The notes under the pieces are model-generated. The model did not search any database. It saw only the letters and a list, made by a program, of their open reading frames with translations, and had not been told where the DNA came from. Positions 1-5,503 of a DNA stretch of 6,614 nt are shown here, one piece after another. Every line of letters begins with the position of its first letter. Within the stretch, counting starts at the first letter, position 1. The stretch covers positions 1 through 6,614 of the forward strand of contig DFRF01000233.1 of the NCBI GenBank assembly GCA_002378125.1. Direction: 5' to 3'. This DNA is from Rhodospirillaceae bacterium UBA3470 (GTDB lineage Bacteria; Pseudomonadota; Alphaproteobacteria; Rhodospirillales; Casp-alpha2). Position numbers and translations under genes: made by a program.

Positions 1-241
1 CTGTAGTGTGCGAGGTATCCTTCGCGAGCAGAGTAGTGGTGATGCCGCAACCGTTGCGCATCACCTGTTCGGCCTCGCTTACCATGATGGTCTTGCCACG
101 CAGAATGCCGTGCTGGTCCGGGTAGGATAGGCGAATGACTTCCAGACGGTTTTCCTCGATCAGTCGGACGACCCGTTCCGCTTCGGTAAGGTCTTGATCT
201 GACCAGAGCTCATATTCGGCCACGAAGCCGGTCCGACCCAT
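1..241 (-). CDS. Glutamine-synthetase-like ligase, N-terminal part (runs off the left edge)
   Basis: The first 80 codons of a glutamine synthetase family protein are visible; the C-terminal catalytic domain lies outside the window. Residues 32-50 read as the GS beta-grasp N-domain, with the signature D42-Q-H-G-I-L-R-G-K50, and a TLLAKDTSH segment (residues 70-78) follows. This fits the GlnA-like ligases (PuuA, aniline-type gamma-glutamyl ligases) better than housekeeping GlnA, but with no active site visible the substrate is unknown. Start choice is open. ATG at 241 gives a family-like N-terminus but has only a weak Shine-Dalgarno (SD) sequence. An in-frame TTG at 262 lies 7 nt after GGAG (273-270) and starts 1 nt after the Rieske stop codon. 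The gene follows the oxygenase on the same strand within 22 nt, so the two are almost certainly co-transcribed and possibly translationally coupled. Such a ligase would act in the cytoplasm, joining glutamate or ammonia to a partner using ATP. Confidence 0.85.
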   Translation of the reverse strand, partial: MGRTGFVAEYELWSDQDLTEAERVVRLIEENRLEVIRLSYPDQHGILRGKTIMVSEAEQVMRNGCGITTTLLAKDTSHTT

Positions 242-263
242 GTTGTCTTTACGTTCTGTCAAG

Positions 264-1592
264 TCAGGTCTCCGACGGCCAGGGATGTTGGGCCCAGGCG
301 GACCTTGACCGGCGCTCGATTGCAGTAGCTTTCCATGTATCGCGCCAGCTGGCAGCCGGGGCGATGGTATCGATCGCCACTGGTCCGCGACACATTGCTG
401 GGTCGTCGGGCCGCAGGGCAATTTCCGGTTCCGCATCGTTTTCCAGCGCCTCGATAGCCCGGATCATCAGCTTGCGATTGGCAATGATAGCTTTGTCTGT
501 GGTGCCGAGATGCTCATTTGCCCGGTCCTGGATCTTACCGAGAGATTCCACCGCCCACTGGTCATGAACGTTGATGTCGTCGCCCATGCCGGTATAGGTG
601 CGGTTGCGCTGCTCTTCAGGGTCGTAACCGTAATTATTGTCACGGTTCTTACGCGGCCGGTAGTCGGGCAATGTGTATAGCTCAAGACGGTCGTTCCGCA
701 TTCGCTCCTTATCCACCTTTTCGCTAAAGCTGGAAAAGATCGCGTACCACCAGCTTGTTGTATCGTTGATCGGCACGTGCCACTGCGTCAGCATCATCTC
801 ATTGCTTATTGGAATGATGATCGCGTTTGGGAAAATCTGGTTAGTGACCCGGACATGCATGCTGGCGTCGTTAAGGCGGCGCAGCGCATAGAGGCGTATG
901 CCGGTTTCAGTTTGTTCGATCTCGATCTCTGGGCAATCGTATTCGCGCAGGACCTTTGTGATGGCCATGTCGTTTTCTTCAGTCGAGAAACGGAACTGTT
1001 GGCCGTAGGCTTCATCGTCTGTTTCGTCGTTGAAAAACCGATGTAGGAAAGAAGCATGAGAGGGATCGATACCTACTTCATTGAGCTGCAACCAGTTGCA
1101 GTCGACGAAGCCCTTGAAGGCGAAGGTGAATTCGTCCGGCGCTTCGAAACAGTCGAATGCAGGCAGGGGTGGTGGGTTTCCCTTGCCCATATAGGTAAAA
1201 ACAATTCCGTTACGCTCGATGCACGGATAAGCCGTATGTTTGATCTTATTGTGAAAATTGCTACCCGCAGGTTCGGCCGGTTGTTCGAGACATTTGCCCG
1301 TGTGGTCGAACAGCCAGCCGTGAAACGCGCAGCGCAGGCCACCGTCTTCCCATCGGCCGAAACATAGATCTGCACCCCGGTGGGGACAGGCGCGACCAAT
1401 CAGCCCGTATTCATCGTCGCCGTGGCGGTAAATGACCAGGTCTTCGCCCATCAGTGTGACCGCCTTCACCGGACGGTCACCAGTCAGTTCCTCGGTCAGC
1501 GCTGCCGGTTGCCAGTATTGGCGCATCAACTTTCCGCAACCCGTGCCGGGCCCCACCTGTGTTACCAGCCTGTTGAGATCCTCTTTCAGCAT
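264..1592 (-). CDS. Rieske [2Fe-2S] aromatic ring-hydroxylating oxygenase, phthalate 4,5-dioxygenase type
   Basis: This 442-residue protein is the terminal oxygenase of a Rieske non-heme iron system. The Rieske centre is C69-P-H71, 16 residues, then C88-x2-H91. The mononuclear iron site is seen in the segment N171-E-V-G-I-D176-P-S-H179, with H184 five residues later; D176 bridges the two centres in this family. The third iron ligand is probably one of the acidic residues in the segment at 344-356, but I cannot assign it. The N-terminal VGPGTGCGKLMRQYW and the DR-x2-EHLGTTDKAI block (356-369) are typical of the phthalate/phenoxybenzoate/chlorobenzoate subgroup, a single oxygenase subunit fed by a separate FMN/2Fe-2S reductase. 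No reductase gene is in the window. The start is ATG at 1592 behind a modest GGGA, 7 nt away. A ligase-like gene follows directly. Substrate unknown; by context the product may lead to protocatechuate, through dihydroxylation or demethylation. Confidence 0.9.
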   Translation of the reverse strand: MLKEDLNRLVTQVGPGTGCGKLMRQYWQPAALTEELTGDRPVKAVTLMGEDLVIYRHGDDEYGLIGRACPHRGADLCFGRWEDGGLRCAFHGWLFDHTGKCLEQPAEPAGSNFHNKIKHTAYPCIERNGIVFTYMGKGNPPPLPAFDCFEAPDEFTFAFKGFVDCNWLQLNEVGIDPSHASFLHRFFNDETDDEAYGQQFRFSTEENDMAITKVLREYDCPEIEIEQTETGIRLYALRRLNDASMHVRVTNQIFPNAIIIPISNEMMLTQWHVPINDTTSWWYAIFSSFSEKVDKERMRNDRLELYTLPDYRPRKNRDNNYGYDPEEQRNRTYTGMGDDINVHDQWAVESLGKIQDRANEHLGTTDKAIIANRKLMIRAIEALENDAEPEIALRPDDPAMCRGPVAIDTIAPAASWRDTWKATAIERRSRSAWAQHPWPSET

Positions 1593-1627
1593 GCGTATTT
1601 CCCGGAATCTTGCGTTTTAACACCCCG

Positions 1628-1636
1628 ATTGTAGCA
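1628..1636 (-). promoter_or_regulatory. Candidate extended -10 promoter for the Rieske/GS-like operon
   Basis: Read on the minus strand this is TGC-TACAAT: an extended -10 (TGn) followed by a hexamer one base from TATAAT. No good -35 hexamer lies 16-18 bases upstream, which is tolerable for extended -10 promoters. Transcription would begin near 1621, giving a leader of about 30 nt before the ATG at 1592. Chance occurrence cannot be excluded. Confidence 0.35.
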
Positions 1637-1757
1637 GACGAGATCGATGGCGACGAGCAGGCAATGGTCGGAGGGTCCGAACTTCTATTGGCCGATCTGG
1701 TCGCGGAGGACTACTGGCTTGACCGCACTCCCTTCGAACAGGCCTTAATCGATTTAG

Positions 1758-1783
1758 AAGTTTTTGAAACTTTTCTAAAACTT
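1758..1783. repeat. AAGTTT/AAACTT repeat cluster, possible operator
   Basis: A perfect dyad AAGTTT-TTG-AAACTT (1758-1772) is followed by a further AAACTT (1778-1783), starting 11 bp after the previous one, about one helical turn. It lies upstream of the candidate promoter for the Rieske gene, where an activator or repressor site would be expected. No regulator gene is in the window to link to it. Confidence 0.3.
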
Positions 1784-1942
1784 GCGGAAATCGCCGTCAT
1801 CTCAGCATCCATGATAAACTCCATCAGCGCGTAATTTCTTATGTGGGAAATCTGGATTTACGCGGTTTATATTCGCTTATCGTTTTGGTATTGCCGAATA
1901 CTTTTCTGATTTTGAAACGGGAAACCACAGCTGATCTAAGCT

Positions 1943-1975
1943 AGGCACCCTCAATCCTCACTAGCTAGGGTGCCT
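1943..1975 (-). terminator. Stem-loop behind ligI, possible transcription terminator
   Basis: Perfect 9-bp arms AGGCACCCT (1943-1951) and AGGGTGCCT (1967-1975) enclose a 15-nt loop. It begins 7 nt past the ligI stop codon, the expected place for the end of the galB-galD-ligI transcript. No T-run follows on the minus strand, so it is not a canonical intrinsic terminator. It may instead stabilise the 3' end or act with Rho. Confidence 0.5.
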
Positions 1976-1981
1976 CTCAGC

Positions 1982-2851
1982 CTAACCCCAATAAAGGCGC
2001 GTAGGATTATCCACCAGCAAAGCCTGCTGCTTCTCCGGACTGTTGGCGATCTTCGGGATGATGTCGATCAGATGGCCCTCATCCGGGACATGGGATTTCA
2101 TGTTCGGATGCGGCCAGTCGGTGCCCCATAAGACCCGGTCGGTAAAATTGTCCACCAATGTCCGAGCGAATGGCACTACGTCGTTGTAAGGCGGGCCGTC
2201 GACACTCAGGCGTTCAGGACAGCTCACCTTGACCCAGAAGTTGGCATGGACGCTCATAAGATTCATGAAGCGGGTGAAGTGCGGGTCGTCCAGGGGCTTG
2301 GCGACGTTTGGCCGGCCCATGTGGTCGACGACGATGGTGCCGGGCAGGCTAGTCAAGAAGGGTTGTAGGTCTTCCAGATCCTGGCTTTCAAAGTAGACCA
2401 CACAGTGCCAGCCAATTTTCACCACCCGCTCCGCGATCTCCATAAAAACCTCGCGGGGGGTCGCGTCTACGAGGCGCTTAAGGAAATTGAACCGGACGCC
2501 GCGGACGCCGGCCTCGTCAAGTTCCCTCAACTCGTCATCGGTGATGTCCGGTCCGACCATGGCGACGCCACGGGTTAAATCGCCGGCGGCACGCAAGGCA
2601 TCGAGCATGGCGTCGTTGTTCTTCCCATGGCAAGTCGCTTGAACGATGACGTTGCGCGATAAACCCAAGTGATCGCGGAGATCGAAGAGTTGCTGCTTCG
2701 ACGCATCACAGGGAGTGTACTTACGTTCTGGCGCGAAAGGGAATTCGGCCGCCGGGCCGAACACGTGGCAGTGCGCATCAACGGCGTCCGCCGGCATGAC
2801 ATAAGTTGGCTTCGACGGGTTTGGATGAAAAGGCAAATAGTCTGAATCCAC
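1982..2851 (-). CDS. ligI: 2-Pyrone-4,6-dicarboxylate (PDC) lactonase/hydrolase, LigI type
   Basis: LigI hydrolyses the lactone PDC to 4-oxalomesaconate (EC 3.1.1.57) in the cytoplasm, within the protocatechuate 4,5-cleavage pathway. It is a TIM-barrel member of the amidohydrolase superfamily (COG3618-like) that works without bound metal. Numbered from the GTG used here (289 residues), the conserved features are the H27-C-H29 pair after strand 1, R120 and R126 in the RFNFLKRL segment, H149, Y153, H177 in DHMGRP, R214, and catalytic D245 in GTDWPHPN. These align by eye with Sphingobium LigI, which is about the same length (293 residues). Start choice: the frame opens at TTG 2866, which overlaps the galD stop, and ATG 2857 has AGGA directly against it with no spacer. 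GTG 2851 sits 6 nt after AGAGGA and is best supported. Last gene of the galB-galD-ligI operon. Confidence 0.93.
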   Translation of the reverse strand: MDSDYLPFHPNPSKPTYVMPADAVDAHCHVFGPAAEFPFAPERKYTPCDASKQQLFDLRDHLGLSRNVIVQATCHGKNNDAMLDALRAAGDLTRGVAMVGPDITDDELRELDEAGVRGVRFNFLKRLVDATPREVFMEIAERVVKIGWHCVVYFESQDLEDLQPFLTSLPGTIVVDHMGRPNVAKPLDDPHFTRFMNLMSVHANFWVKVSCPERLSVDGPPYNDVVPFARTLVDNFTDRVLWGTDWPHPNMKSHVPDEGHLIDIIPKIANSPEKQQALLVDNPTRLYWG

Positions 2852-2862
2852 GCTCATTCCTC

Positions 2863-3930
2863 TCAATCGACAAATACGGTGCCGTCCATCAACTTACGGG
2901 CCGTGCGCAGAATGGCGGCACTCTCGATATTGCCATTTGCAGCCATTTCCATAACCACAGTCATTTCGCCGATGGGATGCTCCACCGCCATGGTTTTTGT
3001 CTTCCCGTCCGGGATGTTCGCTAAATCGTACGCAGGCGAGCCTTCAAGAACAACCGCGCTAGCGACGCTGACCGCACCCAAGACCCCAATGGAGGCATGG
3101 CAACGGTGCGGTGTGAAGGTGCGTGTCGAGATAATCCCACCCGATCTCGGCGCGCTCACCATAGTCATCTTAGGCACGGATTTTTCCGTGACTTCTCCGA
3201 GATTCATCATCGGCCCGGCCTGCAGACGAATGGACTCCAGCTTCACCTTTAGGCCCTCATGCGAATCTAGTTCCTCTCGGGTTTCCGTGCCCGTGACCCC
3301 CATGTCGGCAGCCCGCATCACGACCACGGGCATACCATTGTCGATCATGGTCACCTCGACACCGTCGATGACATCCAGGGCGTTCGCCGTCGGCAAGAGT
3401 GCGCCGCAGGTGGAGCCGGCCGTATCCTTGAAGGTAATGGGAATGGCTCCGGCAGTGCCGGGGACGCCATCAATCTGGGCATCGCCTGAGTAGTTCAAGA
3501 TGCCCCCGGGCGTCGGCACCTGGACGATGGCGACTTGGTCTGTGTTCTCCATGAAGATGGTCACCGGGGTGACGCCGTCGGTGGCGTCCACGATACCGCG
3601 TTCGATGGCGAAGGGCCCAACGCCAGCTAGGATGTTACCGCAGTTTTGTACGTCCGTGACAATGGCCTGGTCGATGAAAACCTGCAGGAAAAGATAGTCC
3701 ACATCGACGCCGCCACGGCTTGAAGGTTTCACCACGGCGACCTTCGACGTCAGCGGATCAGCGCCGCCCATGCCGTCAATCTGTCGCGGATCGGGCGAGC
3801 CCATGACGCGAAGGAGAAAGTTGTCGCGCGACGCTTCATCTGCCGGCAGGTGATCGGCTAGGAAGTATCCACCTTTCGAGGTGCCACCCCGCATCCACAT
3901 GCAAGGCGCAGAGACAAGACTGGTTAGCAT
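2863..3930 (-). CDS. galD: 4-Oxalomesaconate tautomerase/isomerase, PrpF family
   Basis: This 355-residue protein belongs to the PrpF/diaminopimelate-epimerase-fold family. It acts on 4-oxalomesaconate, the product of LigI: Pseudomonas GalD (EC 5.3.2.8) is described as a keto-enol tautomerase and Sphingobium LigU as a 1,3-allylic isomerase. Visible signatures are the family N-terminal block M13-RGGTSKGG (13-21), D52-GMGGADPLTSK with K63, and Q95-NCGNILAGVGPFA with C97. K63 and C97 keep the spacing of the catalytic Lys/Cys pair reported for LigU (K66/C100). The C-terminal half carries PHRCHASIGVLGA, also typical. The start is ATG at 3930, 3 nt after the galB stop codon, with only a weak AGG ahead of it, so it probably depends on coupling to galB. 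The stop codon lies in the ribosome binding region of ligI. The GalD and LigU activities cannot be separated from sequence alone. Confidence 0.92.
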   Translation of the reverse strand: MLTSLVSAPCMWMRGGTSKGGYFLADHLPADEASRDNFLLRVMGSPDPRQIDGMGGADPLTSKVAVVKPSSRGGVDVDYLFLQVFIDQAIVTDVQNCGNILAGVGPFAIERGIVDATDGVTPVTIFMENTDQVAIVQVPTPGGILNYSGDAQIDGVPGTAGAIPITFKDTAGSTCGALLPTANALDVIDGVEVTMIDNGMPVVVMRAADMGVTGTETREELDSHEGLKVKLESIRLQAGPMMNLGEVTEKSVPKMTMVSAPRSGGIISTRTFTPHRCHASIGVLGAVSVASAVVLEGSPAYDLANIPDGKTKTMAVEHPIGEMTVVMEMAANGNIESAAILRTARKLMDGTVFVD

Positions 3931-3933
3931 GGC

Positions 3934-4683
3934 CTATTCAAGCTCATCGACTGTGCGCGGGTAGATGCTCTCGAAGCCTTCCGCGTATTTCGCCTTGCGA
4001 CCACCGGCCTGACCACCGGAGTTACGGCGGAAGTGGTTTGCGCGGTTCTCGGCGACGTTAGTGTAAAAGTCCCACAGGTGCTCTTGGCCCTGCATGCATT
4101 CGATGGCGGCGCGCTTATTGTCCCAGACGTCGGTGATGTCTAGGAATACGTCCGGCTTCCACCCCATCTGTTCGGTCTGATGCGGCTCAAAGAGATAGAG
4201 CTGCGGCGCCCCCAGGACCTTCTCACCGGGGTTGTGACCCCACGCCTGAGCGATCATACGACATTCCATGGCCACCTCAGTAGCGTACATGTGGTCCGTG
4301 TTGTACGGGTCATACTTTGAATGCGACAGCATGAAGTTGGGCTGAACAGCGCGGATCAGATCCACGAGCTTGAATTTCGCCTCGTCATTCATGCGCAGCG
4401 GATAGTCGCCCTGGTCGAAAAATACGATGTCATGGGCGTTGAGCGCCTTGGCGGCATTTTCGGCTTCCATCTGGCGGGACACCTTGACCTTTTCTAGAGT
4501 GATCCCCTCTTCCTTCCAGAGCTTCGCGGACTCCCCACGCTCCCCGAAGGACAGGCAGCAGATAGTCACGTCGTAACCCTGTTTCTGGTGCAGGGCGATG
4601 GCGCCGCCGCAGCGCCAGACGAAATCGGCCGCATGGGCGCTGATAACCAAAGCCGTTTTATTGTCCGCCTTATTGTCCGACAT
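3934..4683 (-). CDS. galB: 4-Oxalomesaconate hydratase, PIG-L/GalB type
   Basis: A 249-residue PIG-L (LmbE-like) family protein matching Pseudomonas GalB. It hydrates the isomerised 4-oxalomesaconate to 4-carboxy-4-hydroxy-2-oxoadipate (EC 4.2.1.83). The family's AHxDD metal motif appears as S15-A-H17-A-A-D20, followed by W23-RCGGAIA. The distal ligand is probably H131 in NTDH, replacing the HPDH of deacetylase relatives, and H121 lies nearby. Start: ATG at 4683 follows GAGGGG by 6 nt, a strong ribosome site; the longer frame from GTG 4734 adds 17 residues with no family resemblance and is rejected. First gene of the minus-strand operon, transcribed away from ligAB. It is unrelated to the amidohydrolase-type hydratase LigJ, which does this step in Sphingobium. 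Cytoplasmic: no signal peptide or membrane segment. An uncharacterised PIG-L deacetylase is the alternative, unlikely beside galD and ligI. Confidence 0.92.
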   Translation of the reverse strand: MSDNKADNKTALVISAHAADFVWRCGGAIALHQKQGYDVTICCLSFGERGESAKLWKEEGITLEKVKVSRQMEAENAAKALNAHDIVFFDQGDYPLRMNDEAKFKLVDLIRAVQPNFMLSHSKYDPYNTDHMYATEVAMECRMIAQAWGHNPGEKVLGAPQLYLFEPHQTEQMGWKPDVFLDITDVWDNKRAAIECMQGQEHLWDFYTNVAENRANHFRRNSGGQAGGRKAKYAEGFESIYPRTVDELE

Positions 4684-4753
4684 GGAAGCCCCCTCAAGGC
4701 ATTGAATTACTCGCCGACCCGAATGTCCAGCCACCTACTATTTCCGAGGCCGC

Positions 4754-4761
4754 TCAATTTC
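4754..4761. promoter_or_regulatory. TCAATTTC half-site near galB
   Basis: TCAATTTC occurs here, about 70 bp upstream of the galB start, and again at 4960-4967 on the ligA side, where it pairs with an inverted AAATTGA. The same regulator might therefore contact both sides of the divergent region. An 8-base match is weak alone; its position near each gene start is the main argument. Confidence 0.25.
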
Positions 4762-4940
4762 TCATTTCAAACACGGCCGACTGTTATTTTAGCTATAGCA
4801 CTACACATACCTGCCGACGAGAGGGATGAAGATCGGATCACGGCGCAATGCTTCCCGAACCTAAGCCACCTGCGCGCCCGCCACGAAACCGGCGTCCGGG
4901 CGACCACGCCGGACTAGGGTGCCCCTCTATGAAATTTTTT

Positions 4941-4966
4941 AAATTGACCATTGTGCTTATCAATTT
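4941..4966. promoter_or_regulatory. Inverted repeat AAATTGA-N12-TCAATTT, candidate operator for ligAB
   Basis: Two perfect 7-bp arms, 4941-4947 and 4960-4966, are separated by 12 nt, with arm centres 19 bp apart. Outer bases GAAATT (4931-4936) and AATTTC (4962-4967) give a second overlapping dyad. The size and placement, about 150 bp upstream of ligA in the divergent region, suit a LysR- or IclR-type regulator site, the usual controllers of protocatechuate genes. TTGACC (4944-4949) inside it resembles a -35 but has no -10 at normal spacing. Confidence 0.35.
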
Positions 4967-5027
4967 CGCTCCGAGGCTCGACGATGTTAAGTTCTGAAGC
5001 ACATTGAGAAGCTGAGTACGACCCAAC

Positions 5028-5126
5028 ATGGATTCATCAACCACTCCCCTCAGCGACATGACCACCCTGGCCTTCATCGGTTTCGGTGAAGCCCCACTGG
5101 CCGAAAAGGGAGCAGACAATGGATAA
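5028..5126 (+). pseudogene. Possible remnant of an NAD(P)-dependent dehydrogenase (6-PGDH/DUF1932-like N-terminus)
   Basis: A 32-codon frame begins at ATG 5028 and ends with TAA at 5124-5126, overlapping the ligA start codon (5119) in another frame. Residues 11-22 (MTTLAFIGFGEA) match the first beta strand and glycine-rich turn (GxGxA) that open the Rossmann domain of 6-phosphogluconate/beta-hydroxyacid dehydrogenase-like proteins, some of which are encoded beside meta-cleavage genes. Everything after this turn is missing: ten further residues lead straight to the stop. An internal in-frame deletion that kept both ends, including an overlap with ligA, would explain it. No good ribosome site precedes either ATG (5028 or 5058). 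The alternative is a short leader peptide or chance. Confidence 0.4.
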
Positions 5127-5502
5127 AAACTATCACGACATCCCAGGAACATACGTGTTCGACGGAACACAGAACCGCGCCGGCTACCACCTTAATATGT
5201 TCTGCAAGTCGCTGGACGTGGAAGCCAACAGGGATGCCTTCCGCAACGACCCGGACGTCTATCTGGACAGGTACCCGATGACCGCCGAACAGCGCAAAGC
5301 CATTGAGGATCGCGACTGGCTGGGCATGCTACAACTAGGTGGCAACATATACTACACCTTCAAGATCGCCATCTTTGACCAGGTCTCCATGCAGGCCGTC
5401 GGTGGCATGATGTCCAACATGACGGAAGAGGAATTCCGCCAGATGATGATCAACGGCGGACGCTCCGTCGAAGGCAATCGTTCGAAATCGGAGGGCAACT
5501 GA
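5119..5502 (+). CDS. ligA: Protocatechuate 4,5-dioxygenase, alpha (small) subunit
   Basis: A 127-residue LigA family protein, the small helical subunit that caps the active site of the extradiol ring-cleavage enzyme LigAB (EC 1.13.11.8). Recognisable blocks are D7-IPGTYVFDG near the N-terminus, G22-YHLNMFCKSL, the GGNIYYTFKIA segment (74-84), and M98-x-NMTEEEFRQMMINGGRS (98-115), all collinear with Sphingobium LigA (139 residues). The N-terminus is about 12 residues shorter than that protein. Start: ATG 5119 is 6 nt after GGGAG (5108-5112). A longer in-frame GTG at 5086 has no comparable site and is rejected. ligB begins 1 nt after the ligA stop, so the subunits are made together. First intact gene of the plus-strand unit, divergent from galB. 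In this family the small subunit is required for activity but carries no iron ligand. A gallate-specific enzyme would normally be a fused single chain (GalA), so separate subunits favour protocatechuate. Confidence 0.93.
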   Translation: MDKNYHDIPGTYVFDGTQNRAGYHLNMFCKSLDVEANRDAFRNDPDVYLDRYPMTAEQRKAIEDRDWLGMLQLGGNIYYTFKIAIFDQVSMQAVGGMMSNMTEEEFRQMMINGGRSVEGNRSKSEGN

Positions 5503-5503
5503 T

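Larger units (their letters stand above)
1593..1981. other. Gene-poor spacer between the Rieske and ligI units
   Basis: No convincing gene is seen here. A 74-codon plus-strand open frame (1610-1834) and a short minus-strand frame (about 1710-1830) have no recognisable motif or ribosome binding site. The right half (about 1750-1930) is clearly AT-richer than the neighbouring genes and looks regulatory. It holds the AAGTTT/AAACTT repeats, the dyad AAATC-TG-GATTT (1848-1859), and a stem-loop just behind ligI. The left half (about 1610-1740) has codon-like GC content and could be a decayed gene fragment, but I cannot identify one. Confidence 0.5.
4684..5118. other. Divergent intergenic region between galB and ligA
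   Basis: This region must hold the promoters of two divergent operons. It contains TCAATTT half-sites (4754-4760 and 4960-4966), an inverted repeat (4941-4966), an AT-rich tract (about 4930-4945), an 8-bp palindrome GCTATAGC (4792-4799) with a possible minus-strand extended -10 (TGC-TATAGC), and a 32-codon vestigial-looking reading frame (5028-5126). I found no sigma-70 pair with both hexamers convincing on either strand. Open frames crossing the region on both strands (4588-4917 plus, 4838-5170 minus) have no recognisable motif. Confidence 0.55.

Noticed and set aside
1610..1834. 74-codon plus-strand open frame in the spacer upstream of the Rieske gene
   Set aside because: No ribosome site, no recognisable motif, and it runs through the AT-rich repeat region; treated as chance, though a decayed gene fragment cannot be excluded.
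2879..3493. 204-codon plus-strand open frame opposite galD
   Set aside because: It is antisense to a clearly conserved PrpF-family gene, and its residue composition is that of a shadow frame.
4588..4917. Plus-strand open frame across the galB start and the divergent region
   Set aside because: Overlaps the well-supported galB start and has no family resemblance.
4944..4949. TTGACC as the -35 of a ligA sigma-70 promoter
   Set aside because: No acceptable -10 hexamer occurs 16-18 nt downstream; kept only as part of the inverted repeat.
4838..5170. Minus-strand 110-codon open frame across the ligA start
   Set aside because: Arg/Ser/Gly-rich shadow composition, and it overlaps the ligA start antisense.
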